Notes: generated by a model not told the origin, from the letters alone. A stretch of DNA of 64,000 nucleotides from Mumia sp. ZJ1417 (GCF_014127285.1 NZ_CP059901.1:992001-1056000), one strand, 5' to 3'; positions 16,513 to 25,753 are shown, counted from the stretch's first letter. Numbers and translations are program-made.

Positions 16513-17490
16513 TCAGGCCACGTCGACGTGGACGTGGTCGCGGTGCTCGAGGATCGCGCGGTCGCCGCCGCGCGCCGGCGGGGTGTAGTCGCGCCAGCCC
16601 TGCGGCGCCCGACGCGCCGTCCAGATCTTCGCGTCGTAGATGACGGTCGCGACGTCGAGGCGGCTCGCGTTCGCGACGAGATACTGCGCGAGCGCCCAGC
16701 CGTCCTTGTTCGCCTGCGCGGTGACCGGCCGGAAGAACACGTCGACGGCTCTGCCCTCGTAGTGCTTCGAGCCTGCGGAGTGCCCGGTGCTCACGCCTTC
16801 GGGGGCGTACCCGCCGGTGGACAGCCGCCCGAACGCCTGGCGCAGGTCCACCCGCACCGCCTCGGCAGCCGGCGTCAGCCCGTTCTTGCCCAGCGCCTCC
16901 TCGCCGTCGGCGGCCGGGTCGACCACGCACGTGAACGCGGCGGGGGAGTTGCCGGTGAGCGCCGAGGCGAGCGCCCGCCCGTACGCCTCGTGGTCCGCGT
17001 ACGCCTCGGGGAAGCCTGACCGCTGAACGGCCTGCGCCGCGTCCGTGATGGACATCGAGCGGTAGCCCTCGATCTTCTCGAGCCCGTCGTAGAAGCGGTT
17101 GATCGCGTACCGGGGCTGCAAGATCTGCTCGGGGGTGCCCCAGCCCTGCGACGGCCGCTGCTGGAAGAGACCCAGCGAGTCGCGGTCGCCGTAGTCGATG
17201 TTGCGCAGCTTCGACTCCTGGTACGCCGTCGCGAGGGCGATCGTCACGGCGCGCGCCGGCAGGTCCCGGCGCTTCGCGATCGCCGCCATCAGCGACGCGT
17301 GCTCGGCCTGCTCGAGGTCGAGGGTCGCGTACGTCTCCCCGACCTCGACCGTGCACTCCTCGCCGCGCAGCTGCGGGACGAACCCGCTGCGGGCGAGCAC
17401 GACGACCCCCGCCGCGACAACCGCGATGACGAGGACGAGGACGAGCACGAGCACGCCGCCACGCCCCGAGCGCTGTGTGGTGGCGTCCAC
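16513..17490 (-). CDS. Secreted or anchored lysozyme-like/peptidoglycan-associated protein
   Basis: The 325-residue product has one N-terminal membrane helix (about residues 13-35), then a region with TAYQESKLRNIDYGDRDSLGLFQQRPSQGWG. This resembles soluble lytic transglycosylase-like modules (catalytic-type Glu in QESK, conserved GLFQ). The C-terminal part (GHSAGSKHYEGRAVDVFF, EHRDHVHVDVA) resembles a D-Ala-D-Ala carboxypeptidase/hedgehog-like zinc fold. A cell-wall remodelling role is inferred, not proven. It starts 5 bases after dapD and is probably cotranscribed with it. Confidence 0.65.
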   Translation of the reverse strand: MDATTQRSGRGGVLVLVLVLVIAVVAAGVVVLARSGFVPQLRGEECTVEVGETYATLDLEQAEHASLMAAIAKRRDLPARAVTIALATAYQESKLRNIDYGDRDSLGLFQQRPSQGWGTPEQILQPRYAINRFYDGLEKIEGYRSMSITDAAQAVQRSGFPEAYADHEAYGRALASALTGNSPAAFTCVVDPAADGEEALGKNGLTPAAEAVRVDLRQAFGRLSTGGYAPEGVSTGHSAGSKHYEGRAVDVFFRPVTAQANKDGWALAQYLVANASRLDVATVIYDAKIWTARRAPQGWRDYTPPARGGDRAILEHRDHVHVDVA

Positions 17491-17495
17491 GGCGC

Positions 17496-18431
17496 TCAGT
17501 TCGCGTGGAGCGCGGCGTTGAGCGTGATGCCGCTGCCGTGGCGCGGGCGAGCCTCGAGCCGCCCCGTCTCGGTGTTCGTGAGGAACAGCAGGTTGTCGTG
17601 GCCGGACAGCTCGGCGGCCTTCACGACGGAACCGTCAGGCAGCGTCACCTTCGAGCCGGCGGTGACGTAACAGCCCGCGGCCACCACGCAGTCGTCGCCG
17701 AGCGAGATGCCGATGCCGGCGTTGGCGCCGAGGAGGCAGTTCTCGCCGAGGCTGACGACCTGCTTGCCCCCACCCGACAGTGTGCCCATGATCGAGGCGC
17801 CGCCGCCGATGTCGGTGCCGTCCCCGACGACCACTCCGGCGCTGATGCGGCCCTCGACCATCGCGTGGCCGAGCGTGCCCGCGTTGAAGTTCACGAATCC
17901 CTCGTGCATCACGGTCGTGCCGTCGGCGAGGTGCGCGCCGAGGCGGACACGGTCGGCGTCGCCGATCCGTACGCCGGACGGCACGACGTAGTCGGTCATC
18001 CGCGGGAACTTGTCGATGCTCGTGACGGCCACGTTCAGGCCGGCGGCGCGCGCGCGCAGCCGCGTCTGCTCGAACCCCTCGACGGCGCAGGGGCCGATCG
18101 TGGTCCAGACGACGTTGGACAGCAGCCCGAACAGGCCGTCGAGGTTCGCGCCGTGCGGGCGTACGAGACGGTGCGACAGCAGGTGCAGCCGCAGGTAGGC
18201 GTCGTACGCGTCGGCCGGAGGTGCGGCGAGGTCGCCGATCTCGGTCCGGACGACCGTGCGGCGGACCTGACGGACCTCGTCCTCGCCCTCCAGGGCAGTG
18301 AGTCCGCTCGGCTCGGCGGTGCCATCGAAGGCGCCGAGCGCGGGGTTCGGGTACCAGACGTCGAGGACCGTGCCGTCCTCGGTGAGCGTGGCGATGCCGT
18401 ACGCCCAGGCGGGCTGCGGGGAGGAGGTCAT
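17496..18431 (-). CDS. dapD: Tetrahydrodipicolinate N-succinyltransferase
   Basis: This 311-residue enzyme transfers succinyl from succinyl-CoA to tetrahydrodipicolinate, the first committed succinylase step of lysine/DAP synthesis. The C-terminal half has the hexapeptide pattern of a left-handed beta-helix ([37 protein letters not shown]). The N-terminal half has the actinobacterial DapD segment [25 protein letters not shown]. An ATG at 18458 is in frame, but the ATG at 18431 has a TAACCT box 7 bases before it and is chosen. It is divergent from a VOC gene. Confidence 0.93.
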   Translation of the reverse strand: MTSSPQPAWAYGIATLTEDGTVLDVWYPNPALGAFDGTAEPSGLTALEGEDEVRQVRRTVVRTEIGDLAAPPADAYDAYLRLHLLSHRLVRPHGANLDGLFGLLSNVVWTTIGPCAVEGFEQTRLRARAAGLNVAVTSIDKFPRMTDYVVPSGVRIGDADRVRLGAHLADGTTVMHEGFVNFNAGTLGHAMVEGRISAGVVVGDGTDIGGGASIMGTLSGGGKQVVSLGENCLLGANAGIGISLGDDCVVAAGCYVTAGSKVTLPDGSVVKAAELSGHDNLLFLTNTETGRLEARPRHGSGITLNAALHAN

Positions 18432-18438
18432 GCGGCCC

Positions 18439-18444
18439 AGGTTA
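18439..18444 (-). promoter_or_regulatory. -10 box TAACCT for leaderless dapD mRNA
   Basis: TAACCT ends exactly 7 bases before the dapD ATG and no Shine-Dalgarno precedes that ATG, so leaderless initiation is likely. Confidence 0.5.
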
Positions 18445-18472
18445 TCGAGCGGCTCCACGCGCCCCGGTGCCC

Positions 18473-18478
18473 TAGGGT
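18473..18478 (+). promoter_or_regulatory. -10 box TAGGGT for the VOC gene
   Basis: TAGGGT ends 6 bases before the ATG at 18485 and supports that start over the overlapping in-frame GTG at 18482. Confidence 0.45.
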
Positions 18479-18484
18479 GCGGTG

Positions 18485-19195
18485 ATGGCCCTCGTACAGT
18501 TCAAGGACCTCTGCATCGACACGCGCGACCCGTCCGAGGCGTCGCGGTTCTGGGCCCGCGTGCTCGCGCTCACGGCCGAGGCCCTCGACGACGGCGACGC
18601 GGTGCTGCGCGGGTCGACCCCCGAGCACACGATCTGGGTGAACCGCGTCCCGGAGCCCCGTACGGCCAAGGCACGGGTCCACCTCGACGTGCATGCGTGG
18701 TCCGTCGCCGAGATGGAGGCCGCGGGCGCGCGCGTCCTGCCGGAGTGGGGGTCGCTCCCGTGGACGGTGATGGCCGACCCCGAGGGTGGCGAGGTCTGTG
18801 CGTTCGTCCGACCGGAGGACTGGTGGACGGAGCGCAAGGACCCGTACCGCCTGTACGAGGTCGCCGTGGACGCCGCCGATGCACCGGCGATCGCGGCCTG
18901 GTGGGCCGACGTCCTCGGCACGGAGGCGGCCGACGAGGACGGTGTCAGCGCGGTCGCGCCACCGGGAGCACCGTTCGACGCGTTCGTGTTCGCCACCGTG
19001 CCCGAGCCCAAGACCGTCAAGAACCGCATCCACTGGGACGTGACGGGTGGAGCGGATGCCGTCGACGCGCTCGTACGCCGTGGCGCGCACGTGCTTCGTG
19101 CACCCGGCGCCGTGGTCTCGTGGACGGTCATGGCCGACCCGGAGGGCAACGAGTTCTGCGTCTTCGGGGACGAGGCACTTTCCGAGGAGCCATGA
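18485..19195 (+). CDS. Two-domain VOC (glyoxalase/bleomycin-resistance fold) protein
   Basis: The 236-residue protein holds two tandem VOC domains: residues 1-115 end in [16 protein letters not shown], and residues 120-232 end in [16 protein letters not shown]. The near-identical ends show internal duplication. This matches the Glyoxalase_6-type subgroup, usually of unknown substrate. Paired domains commonly build one metal site, but the reaction cannot be assigned. The stop overlaps an ATG of the dapE frame (ATGA), although dapE more likely starts 36-39 bases later. Divergent from dapD. Confidence 0.8.
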   Translation: MALVQFKDLCIDTRDPSEASRFWARVLALTAEALDDGDAVLRGSTPEHTIWVNRVPEPRTAKARVHLDVHAWSVAEMEAAGARVLPEWGSLPWTVMADPEGGEVCAFVRPEDWWTERKDPYRLYEVAVDAADAPAIAAWWADVLGTEAADEDGVSAVAPPGAPFDAFVFATVPEPKTVKNRIHWDVTGGADAVDALVRRGAHVLRAPGAVVSWTVMADPEGNEFCVFGDEALSEEP

Positions 19196-19230
19196 TGCCG
19201 CGTCCCTCGTACGGAGCGGAGCGTGATGGG

Positions 19231-20316
19231 ATGGACACCATGAGCTCGCTCGACCTCGACGCAGACGTCGTCGACCTCACTGCCGCCCTCGTCGACATCC
19301 CTTCGGAGAGCCGCGACGAGGCGACGATCGCCGACGCCGTCGAGGCTGCCCTGCGCGACGCACCCCACCTCGAGGTCGTCCGCGACGGGCACACCCTCGT
19401 CGCGCGGACGGCGCTCGGCCGCGACAGCCGCGTCGTGATCGCCGGCCACCTTGACACCGTCCCGGCGAACGACAACCTCCCCTCGCGCCTGGTCGCCGAC
19501 GACCTGTGGGGTCTGGGCTCCTGCGACATGAAGGGCGGCGTCGCCGTTGCGCTGCGCGCCGCCGCGCACGTCACGCAGCCGGTGCGTGACGTCACGTACG
19601 TCTTCTACGAGGCCGAGGAGATCGAGGCCTCCGCCAACGGTCTCGGTCGGCTGGCGCGCGAGCGTCCCGAGCTGCTCGCCGGTGACTTCGCAATCCTCAT
19701 GGAGCCGTCGAACGGTGTCATCGAGGCAGGCTGCCAGGGATCGCTGCGCGTCGACGTCATCACCCGCGGCGAGCGGGCGCACGCAGCGCGCTCGTGGATG
19801 GGCGACAACGCCGTCCACCGGCTCGCCCCGGTCCTGCAGCGGCTCGTCGACCACCAGGCCCGCAGCCCCGTCATCGACGGCCTGACCTATCGGGAGGGCC
19901 TCAACGCAGTCGGCATCAGCGGCGGCGTCGCTTCCAACGTCGTCCCGGACGAGGCGCGGCTGAGCGTGAACTATCGCTTCGCGCCCGACCGTACGGAGGA
20001 GGAGGCGCTCGCGTACCTCCACGAGGTCTTCGACGGGTACGACCTCGCCGTGACCGACACGGCGCCAGGTGCGATGCCCGGGCTCGACCGGCCGGCCGCA
20101 GCGGCGTTCGTCGCGGCGATGGGCGTCGAGGTGAATCCGAAGTTCGGCTGGACCGACGTCGCGCAGTTCACCCGGCTGGGCGTTCCGGCGGTCAACTTCG
20201 GCCCCGGGGACCCGCTGCTGGCCCACAAGCAGGACGAGCGGGTGCCGGTGGCCCAGCTGCTCGCGGTCGAGCAGCGTCTACACGCGTGGTTGAGGGGCGA
20301 GGGAGGACAACGATGA
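19231..20316 (+). CDS. dapE: Succinyl-diaminopimelate desuccinylase
   Basis: This 361-residue M20 zinc peptidase-family enzyme removes succinate to give LL-DAP. Metal-site motifs are seen in [15 protein letters not shown], the catalytic glutamates in EAEE, and [11 protein letters not shown] for the final histidine. [15 protein letters not shown] fits the dimerisation/lid domain. In-frame ATGs exist at 19192, 19195, 19231 and 19240; 19231 is chosen because GGAG lies 9 bases upstream and homology to the family begins just after it. Its stop overlaps the next ATG by 4 bases. Confidence 0.9.
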   Translation: MDTMSSLDLDADVVDLTAALVDIPSESRDEATIADAVEAALRDAPHLEVVRDGHTLVARTALGRDSRVVIAGHLDTVPANDNLPSRLVADDLWGLGSCDMKGGVAVALRAAAHVTQPVRDVTYVFYEAEEIEASANGLGRLARERPELLAGDFAILMEPSNGVIEAGCQGSLRVDVITRGERAHAARSWMGDNAVHRLAPVLQRLVDHQARSPVIDGLTYREGLNAVGISGGVASNVVPDEARLSVNYRFAPDRTEEEALAYLHEVFDGYDLAVTDTAPGAMPGLDRPAAAAFVAAMGVEVNPKFGWTDVAQFTRLGVPAVNFGPGDPLLAHKQDERVPVAQLLAVEQRLHAWLRGEGGQR

Positions 20317-21074
20317 GTGACGACTGGCCGGGCGGAGCTCCGCCTGCATCGGAGCGCGAGAACAACGAGCGGGTCAAGGGGCCTGTCGTCATGCGACGGG
20401 GCCAGATCACGCCGACGACGACGGACCAGCGGCTCCTCGACACGCGTGGACGCGCCGACTGGCTCCACACCGACCCGTGGCGGGTGCTGCGGATCCAGGC
20501 TGAGTTCGTCGAGGGCTTCGGCGCCCTGTCCGAGCTTGGCCCCGCAGTGAGCGTGTTCGGCTCGGCCCGGATGGCTCCGGGATCGCGCTGGTACGAGGCC
20601 GCCCGCGAGGTCGGCCACCGCTTCGCCGACGCCGGGATCGGAGTCATCACCGGCGGTGGGCCGGGGATCATGGAGGCGGCGAACCGCGGTGCCTGTGAGG
20701 GCGGCGGGGTCTCCGTCGGCCTCGGCATCGAGCTGCCGTTCGAGGAGAAGATGAACCCGTGGGTCGACCTCGGGGTCAACTTCCGCTACTTCTTCGCCCG
20801 CAAGACGATGTTCGTCAAGTACGCGCAGGGGTTCGTGGTCTTCCCCGGTGGCTACGGCACGCTCGACGAGCTGTTCGAAGCGCTCACGCTGGCCCAGACC
20901 CGCAAGGTCACGCAGTTCCCGGTGGTGCTCTACGGCACCTCGTACTGGAACGGCCTGCTCGACTGGCTGCACGGCGCCGTCCTCGAGGAGGGGGCCATCG
21001 TCTCCGACGACGTGGACCGGCTGATCGTGACTGACGACGTCGACGAGGTCGTCGCGCAGTTCCAGGGCTCCTGA
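20313..21074 (+). CDS. TIGR00730/LOG family Rossmann-fold protein (Rv1205-like)
   Basis: The 253-residue protein has the lysine-decarboxylase-like/LOG motif pair: [18 protein letters not shown] and, upstream, [17 protein letters not shown] proteins are nucleoside 5'-monophosphate phosphoribohydrolases; in M. tuberculosis the homologue Rv1205 is reported to make cytokinin-like bases. The first 60 residues are hydrophilic and specific to this branch. ATGA overlap with dapE implies coupled translation. Confidence 0.87.
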   Translation: MSDDWPGGAPPASERENNERVKGPVVMRRGQITPTTTDQRLLDTRGRADWLHTDPWRVLRIQAEFVEGFGALSELGPAVSVFGSARMAPGSRWYEAAREVGHRFADAGIGVITGGGPGIMEAANRGACEGGGVSVGLGIELPFEEKMNPWVDLGVNFRYFFARKTMFVKYAQGFVVFPGGYGTLDELFEALTLAQTRKVTQFPVVLYGTSYWNGLLDWLHGAVLEEGAIVSDDVDRLIVTDDVDEVVAQFQGS

Positions 21075-21171
21075 GCCCGGCCGACCCCGGCGCCGACGCC
21101 TGGCGCGCCGCGAGCGGTGCGAGCCCGCCGTACGGCAGAATTGGCCGGACAGTCCGAGGGACGGAGAACAC

Positions 21172-21783
21172 GTGCGGGTCTCGTCACAGCAGCGTCGTGA
21201 GCAGCTCATCGAGGCAGCGCTCGTCGTGGCCAAGCGCGATGGCGTCGGCGCGGTCAGCACCCGCACCGTCGCCGCCGAGGCCGGCGCCACGCCGGGCATC
21301 GTCCACTACGTCTTCGCGTCGATGGACGAGCTCCTGCGCGCGATGATCGGGCGGATGGCCGAGCAGTACATCGATACCGTCACCGACGCTGCCGTCGCCG
21401 GCGAGCACGACGCCACCTCGCTCCTCGTGCAGAGCTTCACCCAGCTGTGGAACTCCGTCGAGGACGACCCCGACGGTCACCTGCTCACCTTCGAGGTCGC
21501 CGCGCACGCCCTGCGCAACGCCGGGTTCAACGACCTCGCCCAGTGGCAGTACGCGACCTACCGCGAGACGGCGAAGCGGGTCCTCGAGCGCGTCGCCGAG
21601 GTGTGCGACGTCGAGTGGACGCTGCCCCTCGACGTGCTGGCGCGCATGCTCGTCGTGATCAACGACGGCGTGGTGCTGTCGTGGCTCGTCGACCGCGACA
21701 GCGAGAAGGCCCGCGAGGTCTATGCCGCGTTCGTCCGCGAGGTCGCGTCCTACGCCAGTCCGCGTCGAGAGACGGCGGGCTGA
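21172..21783 (+). CDS. TetR family transcriptional regulator
   Basis: This 203-residue repressor has an N-terminal TetR helix-turn-helix (residues 6-55: RREQLIEAALVVAKRDG, STRTVAAEAGATPGIVHYVF) and a C-terminal ligand/dimer domain of about 140 residues. No target can be assigned, since the next gene (folP2) is convergent and overlaps its 3' end by 34 bases. Its place between the LOG and folP2 genes is where the M. tuberculosis order has fadD6, so it looks like a lineage-specific insertion. GTG start with GGAG about 8 bases upstream. Confidence 0.82.
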   Translation: MRVSSQQRREQLIEAALVVAKRDGVGAVSTRTVAAEAGATPGIVHYVFASMDELLRAMIGRMAEQYIDTVTDAAVAGEHDATSLLVQSFTQLWNSVEDDPDGHLLTFEVAAHALRNAGFNDLAQWQYATYRETAKRVLERVAEVCDVEWTLPLDVLARMLVVINDGVVLSWLVDRDSEKAREVYAAFVREVASYASPRRETAG

Positions 21784-22613
21784 CGGGTCCCCGCGATCGA
21801 GGCGACCATGTCGAGGCACTGACGGGTCGCCGTGACGTCGTGCGTCCGGAACACCCTCACGCCAGCCGCCGCTGACCAGGCGGTCGCGGCGAGCGTGCCA
21901 GGCAGCCGGTCGTCCCGCTCGACGTCGAGCGTCTCGCCGATGAAGTCCTTGCGCGACAGCGCGACCATCACCGGCCACCCCGTCGCAACGAGCTCGCCGA
22001 TCCGGCGCGTGAGGATCAGCGAGTGGCGCGTGTTCTTGCCGAAGTCGTGCGTGGGGTCCAGCAGCACGCCCTCGGGCGCGACACCGGCGTCCACCGCGCG
22101 CTGTGCCAGCGTGGTCGTCCGCGCGACGACATCGGCCACCACGTCCTCGTACGCGGGCCTGAACGGGTCCGTACGCGGCGCGAGGCCGCCGGTGTGGCTG
22201 CAGACGATCCCGGCGCCGTGCTGCGCGGCGACATGCACGAGCTCGGGATCGTGCCCGGCCCACGTGTCGTTCACCAGGTCGGCCCCCCGCGCGCACAACA
22301 CGTCGGCGACCTCGCTGCGCCAGGTGTCGACGCTGAGCACGAGGTCGGGGTAGCGCGCACGCGCGGCCTCGACGAAGTCCGCCGTACGGCGCAGCTCCTC
22401 GGCGGGGCCGACCGCGTCGCCGTACCCGGCCTTGACGCCTCCGATGTCGACGATGTCAGCGCCGTCGGCGACCACGGCGTCGAGGTAGGCAAGGGCGTCC
22501 TCGAACGCAAACGTGCGGCCACGGTCGTAGAAGGAGTCGGGGGTCCGGTTCACGATCGCCATGACCGCGTGCTCTCCCGGCGCGAACACGCGGTCGCGCA
22601 GTCGGAGCTCCAT
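21750..22613 (-). CDS. folP2: Dihydropteroate synthase paralogue FolP2
   Basis: The 287-residue TIM-barrel protein has VNRTPDSFYDRG (the SFYD form typical of actinobacterial FolP2 instead of the SFSDGG form of folate DHPS), IVDIGGVKAGYG, SVDTWR, VNDTWAG and DPTHDFGKN. Mycobacterial FolP2 is reported to lack DHPS activity, so the true role is unclear; it may act near glucosylglycerate metabolism because gpgS usually follows it. Here gpgS is absent. A TACGAT box lies 6 bases before its ATG, and it is divergent from the DivIVA-like gene by only 15 bases. Confidence 0.85.
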   Translation of the reverse strand: MELRLRDRVFAPGEHAVMAIVNRTPDSFYDRGRTFAFEDALAYLDAVVADGADIVDIGGVKAGYGDAVGPAEELRRTADFVEAARARYPDLVLSVDTWRSEVADVLCARGADLVNDTWAGHDPELVHVAAQHGAGIVCSHTGGLAPRTDPFRPAYEDVVADVVARTTTLAQRAVDAGVAPEGVLLDPTHDFGKNTRHSLILTRRIGELVATGWPVMVALSRKDFIGETLDVERDDRLPGTLAATAWSAAAGVRVFRTHDVTATRQCLDMVASIAGTRQPAVSRRGLA

Positions 22614-22619
22614 GGCACG

Positions 22620-22625
22620 ATCGTA
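22620..22625 (-). promoter_or_regulatory. -10 box TACGAT for leaderless folP2 mRNA
   Basis: TACGAT ends 6 bases before the folP2 ATG in the 15-base gap shared with the divergent DivIVA-like gene. Confidence 0.4.
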
Positions 22626-22628
22626 GGC

Positions 22629-22931
22629 GTGATCTGGATCGGAGTCCTCGTGGGTGCGCTGATCGTCGGTGCTGCCGTCACGGTCGTGGCGGGGCGCACA
22701 GGGGCGCTGGGGCCGCCCGTGTCGACGCGGCGCGACGTCCTGGTGCCCGCTGAGGGTGAGCTGACAGCTCGCGACCTGCGTGCGGTGCGGTTCACCCGTG
22801 CCTGGCGCGGCTACGCCCGCGACGAGGTCGACGCCCTGCTCGCGCGTCTGGAGGCCGACGCCGACGCCCGCGCGGCCGCCGCCGACGAGGCGCCGCGTAC
22901 GGCCGACGAGACGGGAAAGCGTGATGAGTGA
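22629..22931 (+). CDS. DivIVA-domain small membrane protein (Rv1209-like)
   Basis: This 100-residue protein has one N-terminal membrane helix (residues 2-25), a linker, and a short DivIVA-type segment with LTARDLRAVRFTRAWRGYARDEVDALLARLE, the pattern in which a curved-membrane-binding coiled coil begins. Rv1209 occupies the same place in M. tuberculosis, just before tagA. The C terminus is Ala/Glu-rich and probably helical. It overlaps tagA by 8 bases. The GTG start is the only in-frame start that keeps the helix intact. Confidence 0.75.
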   Translation: MIWIGVLVGALIVGAAVTVVAGRTGALGPPVSTRRDVLVPAEGELTARDLRAVRFTRAWRGYARDEVDALLARLEADADARAAAADEAPRTADETGKRDE

Positions 22932-23499
22932 CGCGGTCGTCGGCCACGACGGCCTCGCGCGCTGCCCTTGGGCGGAGTCGTCGGACGAGATGCGGGTCTA
23001 CCACGACACCGAGTGGGGGCGCTCGGTCCGCGACGAGCGCGGGCTCTTCGAGCGGCTGACCCTCGAGGCGTTCCAGTCGGGGCTGTCGTGGGCGATCGTG
23101 CTGCGCAAGCGCCCGCGGTTCCGCGAGGTGTTCGCCGACTTCGACCCGGAGGTCGTCGCCGCGTACGACGGTGCGCGGGTCGCGGAGCTGCTCGACGACG
23201 CCGGCATCATCCGCAACCGCACCAAGGTCGAGGCGACGATCGCCAACGCGGGCGCGGTGCGGGCGCTCGAGGGCGGGTTCGCCGATCTCGTCTGGTCGTT
23301 CGCGCCGCCGGCTCGGCCCCGCCCGGCGTCGGTGGCCGACGTGCCGGCGGTGACGCCGGAGTCGAAGGCGCTCGCGGCATCGCTGAAGCGTCACGGGTTC
23401 GTGTTCGTCGGTCCTACGACGGCATACGCCCTCATGCAGGCCACGGGCATGGTGGACGACCACCTCGCCGGCTGCCACGTGCGGACGGAGCCTGTCTGA
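22924..23499 (+). CDS. tag: 3-methyladenine DNA glycosylase I
   Basis: The 191-residue product begins with RCPWAESSDEMRVYHDTEWG and continues with LFERLTLEAFQSGLSWAIVLRKR, both conserved in Tag enzymes, followed by IIRNRTKVEATIANA and a late His/Cys pair in HLAGCH that contributes to the structural zinc. It excises 3-methyladenine from alkylated DNA in base-excision repair. The segment FVFVGPTTAYALMQATGMVDDH is typical. It is cotranscribed with the DivIVA-like gene (8-base overlap), the same order as Rv1209-tagA. Confidence 0.92.
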   Translation: MSDAVVGHDGLARCPWAESSDEMRVYHDTEWGRSVRDERGLFERLTLEAFQSGLSWAIVLRKRPRFREVFADFDPEVVAAYDGARVAELLDDAGIIRNRTKVEATIANAGAVRALEGGFADLVWSFAPPARPRPASVADVPAVTPESKALAASLKRHGFVFVGPTTAYALMQATGMVDDHLAGCHVRTEPV

Positions 23500-23514
23500 G
23501 CGAGGATCGGGCGC

Positions 23515-24324
23515 ATGCCGACCCTCGTGCGTGCTGTCCGAATCGGCGTCGCACTCGCGATGCTGCCCGTCCCGGCGCTGGTCGTGCCCGGCGCCGTCGC
23601 GGCCCCGACGTCCGGCGCACCGGCCTCCGTCGTGATCGCGGACACCGCAGTGCGGGCCGCTCCGCGCCCGGCGGTGGTCGAGCGGGTCGTCTTCGGCCAG
23701 TCACGCCGGGGGCGTGACCTCGTGGCGTACCGGCTCGGCGACCCGGACGCCACCCGCTCCGCTGTCGTGATCGCCGCGATGCACGGTGACGAGCGCAAGC
23801 CGCAGGCCATCCTCCGTACGCTGCGCGACGGGAGGCCGATCGAGGGCCTCGACCTGTGGATCGTGCCCAACGCCAACCCCGACGGAGTCGCCCGCAAGGC
23901 CCGCCGCAACGCCCGCGGCGTCGACCTCAACCGCAACTACCCACGCAGGTGGAAGCGCTCGAAGCGTGGGCCGACCTGGTCCGGGCCGCGTGCGGCGTCC
24001 GAGCCCGAGACGAAGGCGATGATGCGGTTCCTTCGCCGCGTCGACCCCGATCAGGTGGTGTCGTTCCACCAGCCGCTCTACGGGATCGACACCAGCGGCA
24101 CCGGCAACCGCCCGCTCGCCCGCAGGTTGGCGAAGCACCTCAAGCTGCCCAGGCGCTCCTTCTCCTGCGGGTCGGGCTGCCACGGCACGCTCTCGCAGTG
24201 GTTCAACCATCGGCTCGACGGCCAGCTGGTCACCGTCGAGCTCAGCCGGCGACCGTCCCGGGCCTACCTGACCGGGACCGCGCCGCACGGCCTCCTCAAG
24301 GCGCTCGGCGGTCGCCGCGTCTGA
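23515..24324 (+). CDS. Secreted M14-family zinc carboxypeptidase
   Basis: This 269-residue protein has a signal peptide (residues 1-30, cleavage near VAAPTS) and a compact M14 fold. Zinc ligands are in AAMHGDERK (His and Glu) and VVSFHQP (His), the substrate carboxylate arginine segment is GVDLNRNYPRRW, and the general-base glutamate is in LVTVELSRR. The short size and HGDE motif fit murein-tripeptide or D,L-endopeptidase-like members such as MpaA. It probably trims peptidoglycan peptides outside the membrane. It follows tag after 15 bases. Confidence 0.82.
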   Translation: MPTLVRAVRIGVALAMLPVPALVVPGAVAAPTSGAPASVVIADTAVRAAPRPAVVERVVFGQSRRGRDLVAYRLGDPDATRSAVVIAAMHGDERKPQAILRTLRDGRPIEGLDLWIVPNANPDGVARKARRNARGVDLNRNYPRRWKRSKRGPTWSGPRAASEPETKAMMRFLRRVDPDQVVSFHQPLYGIDTSGTGNRPLARRLAKHLKLPRRSFSCGSGCHGTLSQWFNHRLDGQLVTVELSRRPSRAYLTGTAPHGLLKALGGRRV

Positions 24325-24342
24325 CGGGCCGCGAGAGGAAGG

Positions 24343-25140
24343 TCAGCGACCGACGAAGGTCGGCTTCTCCTTGGCCACGAAGGCCTCGACGGCGGCCGTG
24401 TGGTCCTCGGTCGCGCCCGTGAGCGCCATCAGCCGCGCCTCGTTGGAGAGCGACTCGGGGAGCGAGTGGGTGGCAGAGAACGCGAGCGCCCGCTTCAGCG
24501 ACGCGTACGCGATCGTCGGGCCGGACGCCAGACGGGTCGCGAGGCTCCGTACGGTCTCGGCGAGCTCCTCGTCGGGGACGACCTGGGTCGCGAGACCGAG
24601 CGAGGCGGCCTCCTCGGCGCCGACTGTGCGGGGCAGCATCAGCAGCTCGGTCGCCTTCGGGAGGCCGACGAGCCGCTGGAGTGTCCACGACGCGCCCGTG
24701 TCGGCCGACAGGGCGATGCTGGCGAACGCGAGGTTGAACCCGGCCGAGGCGCCGACGATCCGGAAGTCCGCCGCGAAGGCGATCGAGGCCCCGGCGCCCG
24801 CGGCGATCCCGTTGACGGCAGCGATCACCGGCTTCGGCATCTGCGTGATCGCGAGCACCATCGGGTTGAAGTGCTCCTCGACGGTGTTGCCGAGCGAGAC
24901 CTCGCCGCTGCGGAGCGCCGCGATGTGCTCCTTGAGGTCCTGACCGGCACTGAACGCCCGCCCCGAACCGGTCACGACGACGCACCGGACGGTGTCGTCG
25001 GCAGCCGCCTTCTGCAGCGCGTCACGGAACGCGACCTTGGTCTCGTCGTTGAAGCTGTTGAGCGTTTCGGGGCGTGAGAGCGTGATCGTCGCGACGGCCT
25101 CAGAGAGGTCGTACGTCACAGAAGAGGCGGGCTCGGTCAT
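24343..25140 (-). CDS. Enoyl-CoA hydratase/isomerase family protein
   Basis: The 265-residue crotonase-fold protein has the oxyanion-hole segments SGRAFSAGQDLKEH and NGIAAGAGASIAFAADFRI. The usual catalytic glutamate pair of classical hydratases is not obvious: the second position falls in ALSADTGAS, with Asp rather than Glu. That layout is seen in PaaG-type isomerases as well as hydratases, so the substrate is uncertain. The ATG at 25140 is preferred to an in-frame one at 25158. It is monocistronic and divergent from the DUF3117 gene. Confidence 0.85.
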   Translation of the reverse strand: MTEPASSVTYDLSEAVATITLSRPETLNSFNDETKVAFRDALQKAAADDTVRCVVVTGSGRAFSAGQDLKEHIAALRSGEVSLGNTVEEHFNPMVLAITQMPKPVIAAVNGIAAGAGASIAFAADFRIVGASAGFNLAFASIALSADTGASWTLQRLVGLPKATELLMLPRTVGAEEAASLGLATQVVPDEELAETVRSLATRLASGPTIAYASLKRALAFSATHSLPESLSNEARLMALTGATEDHTAAVEAFVAKEKPTFVGR

Positions 25141-25240
25141 GGCGTCAGTCTGCCGCATTCACCGATGACGCGACCGTGCGCGATAATGGACCCACTCAAG
25201 GTGCACGCGTCGGCGCTGCGCACGAAGGAGAGGGGAACGC

Positions 25241-25402
25241 ATGGCGGCCATGAAGCCTCGGACCGGGGACGGCCCGCTGGAGGTCACCAAGGAAGGACGT
25301 TGCATCGTGATGCGGGTTCCGCTCGAAGGTGGTGGGCGGCTCGTCGTCGAGCTCACCAACAACGAGGCCTCCGACCTCGGTGATGCCCTGAAGGCTGTCT
25401 GA
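25241..25402 (+). CDS. DUF3117 small protein (Rv1211-like)
   Basis: The 53-residue product starts MAAMKPRTGDGPLEVTKEGR and ends with a short acidic helix (ASDLGDALKAV). It is nearly identical in plan to Rv1211 of M. tuberculosis and to small proteins found across actinobacteria. Function is unknown; the basic N terminus and beta-hairpin-like centre (IVMRVPLEGGGRLVVEL) could bind nucleic acid or protein. GAAGGAG lies upstream of the ATG, and a GATAAT hexamer near 25183 may be the -10 box. The next gene starts on the base after its stop. Confidence 0.9.
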   Translation: MAAMKPRTGDGPLEVTKEGRCIVMRVPLEGGGRLVVELTNNEASDLGDALKAV

Positions 25403-25753
25403 GTGGCCTCGCACCCCGGTCTGACCGTCCGCTGGTCGCTGCGTGACGCCCCCGTCGGCACGCTCGACCGGCTGAAGGAGTACGTCCGGGACACCTCGTA
25501 CGAGCGGTTCGCCGGCAAGGACGGCCTCGCCTTCAAGACCTGGCGCGCACGTGAAGGCGCCTGGTTCGAGGGTGTGTACGTCTTTGCCGACGATGCCGAG
25601 CGGGCAGCGTTCCAGGAGTCGTTCACCGCCTCGGCGGACACGGCTCCTGGATCGCAGATCATCGGCAGCAGCCCGGTGCTCATCGAGGAGTGCGAGATCG
25701 TGGCGATCGCGGAGGGTGTAGCGGGCTTCGCGCCCGCCGCGTCCTTCGGGTGA
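25403..25753 (+). CDS. Small YdhR/monooxygenase-like protein of unknown function
   Basis: This 116-residue protein starts at a GTG directly abutting the DUF3117 stop, so it is cotranscribed. Segments SLRDAPVGTLDRLKEYVRDTSYERFAGKDGL, FKTWRAREGAWFEGVYVF and DDAERAAFQESF fit an alpha/beta ferredoxin-like barrel of the YdhR type. No catalytic residues can be claimed. Its last codons fall in the first unit of a 14-base tandem repeat, so its stop codon is part of that repeat. Confidence 0.65.
   Translation: MASHPGLTVRWSLRDAPVGTLDRLKEYVRDTSYERFAGKDGLAFKTWRAREGAWFEGVYVFADDAERAAFQESFTASADTAPGSQIIGSSPVLIEECEIVAIAEGVAGFAPAASFG

Noticed and set aside
22614-22628. Leaderless -10 box for the Rv1209-like gene
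   Set aside because: No TANNNT hexamer lies 6-8 bases before its GTG on the plus strand; the only good hexamer faces folP2.
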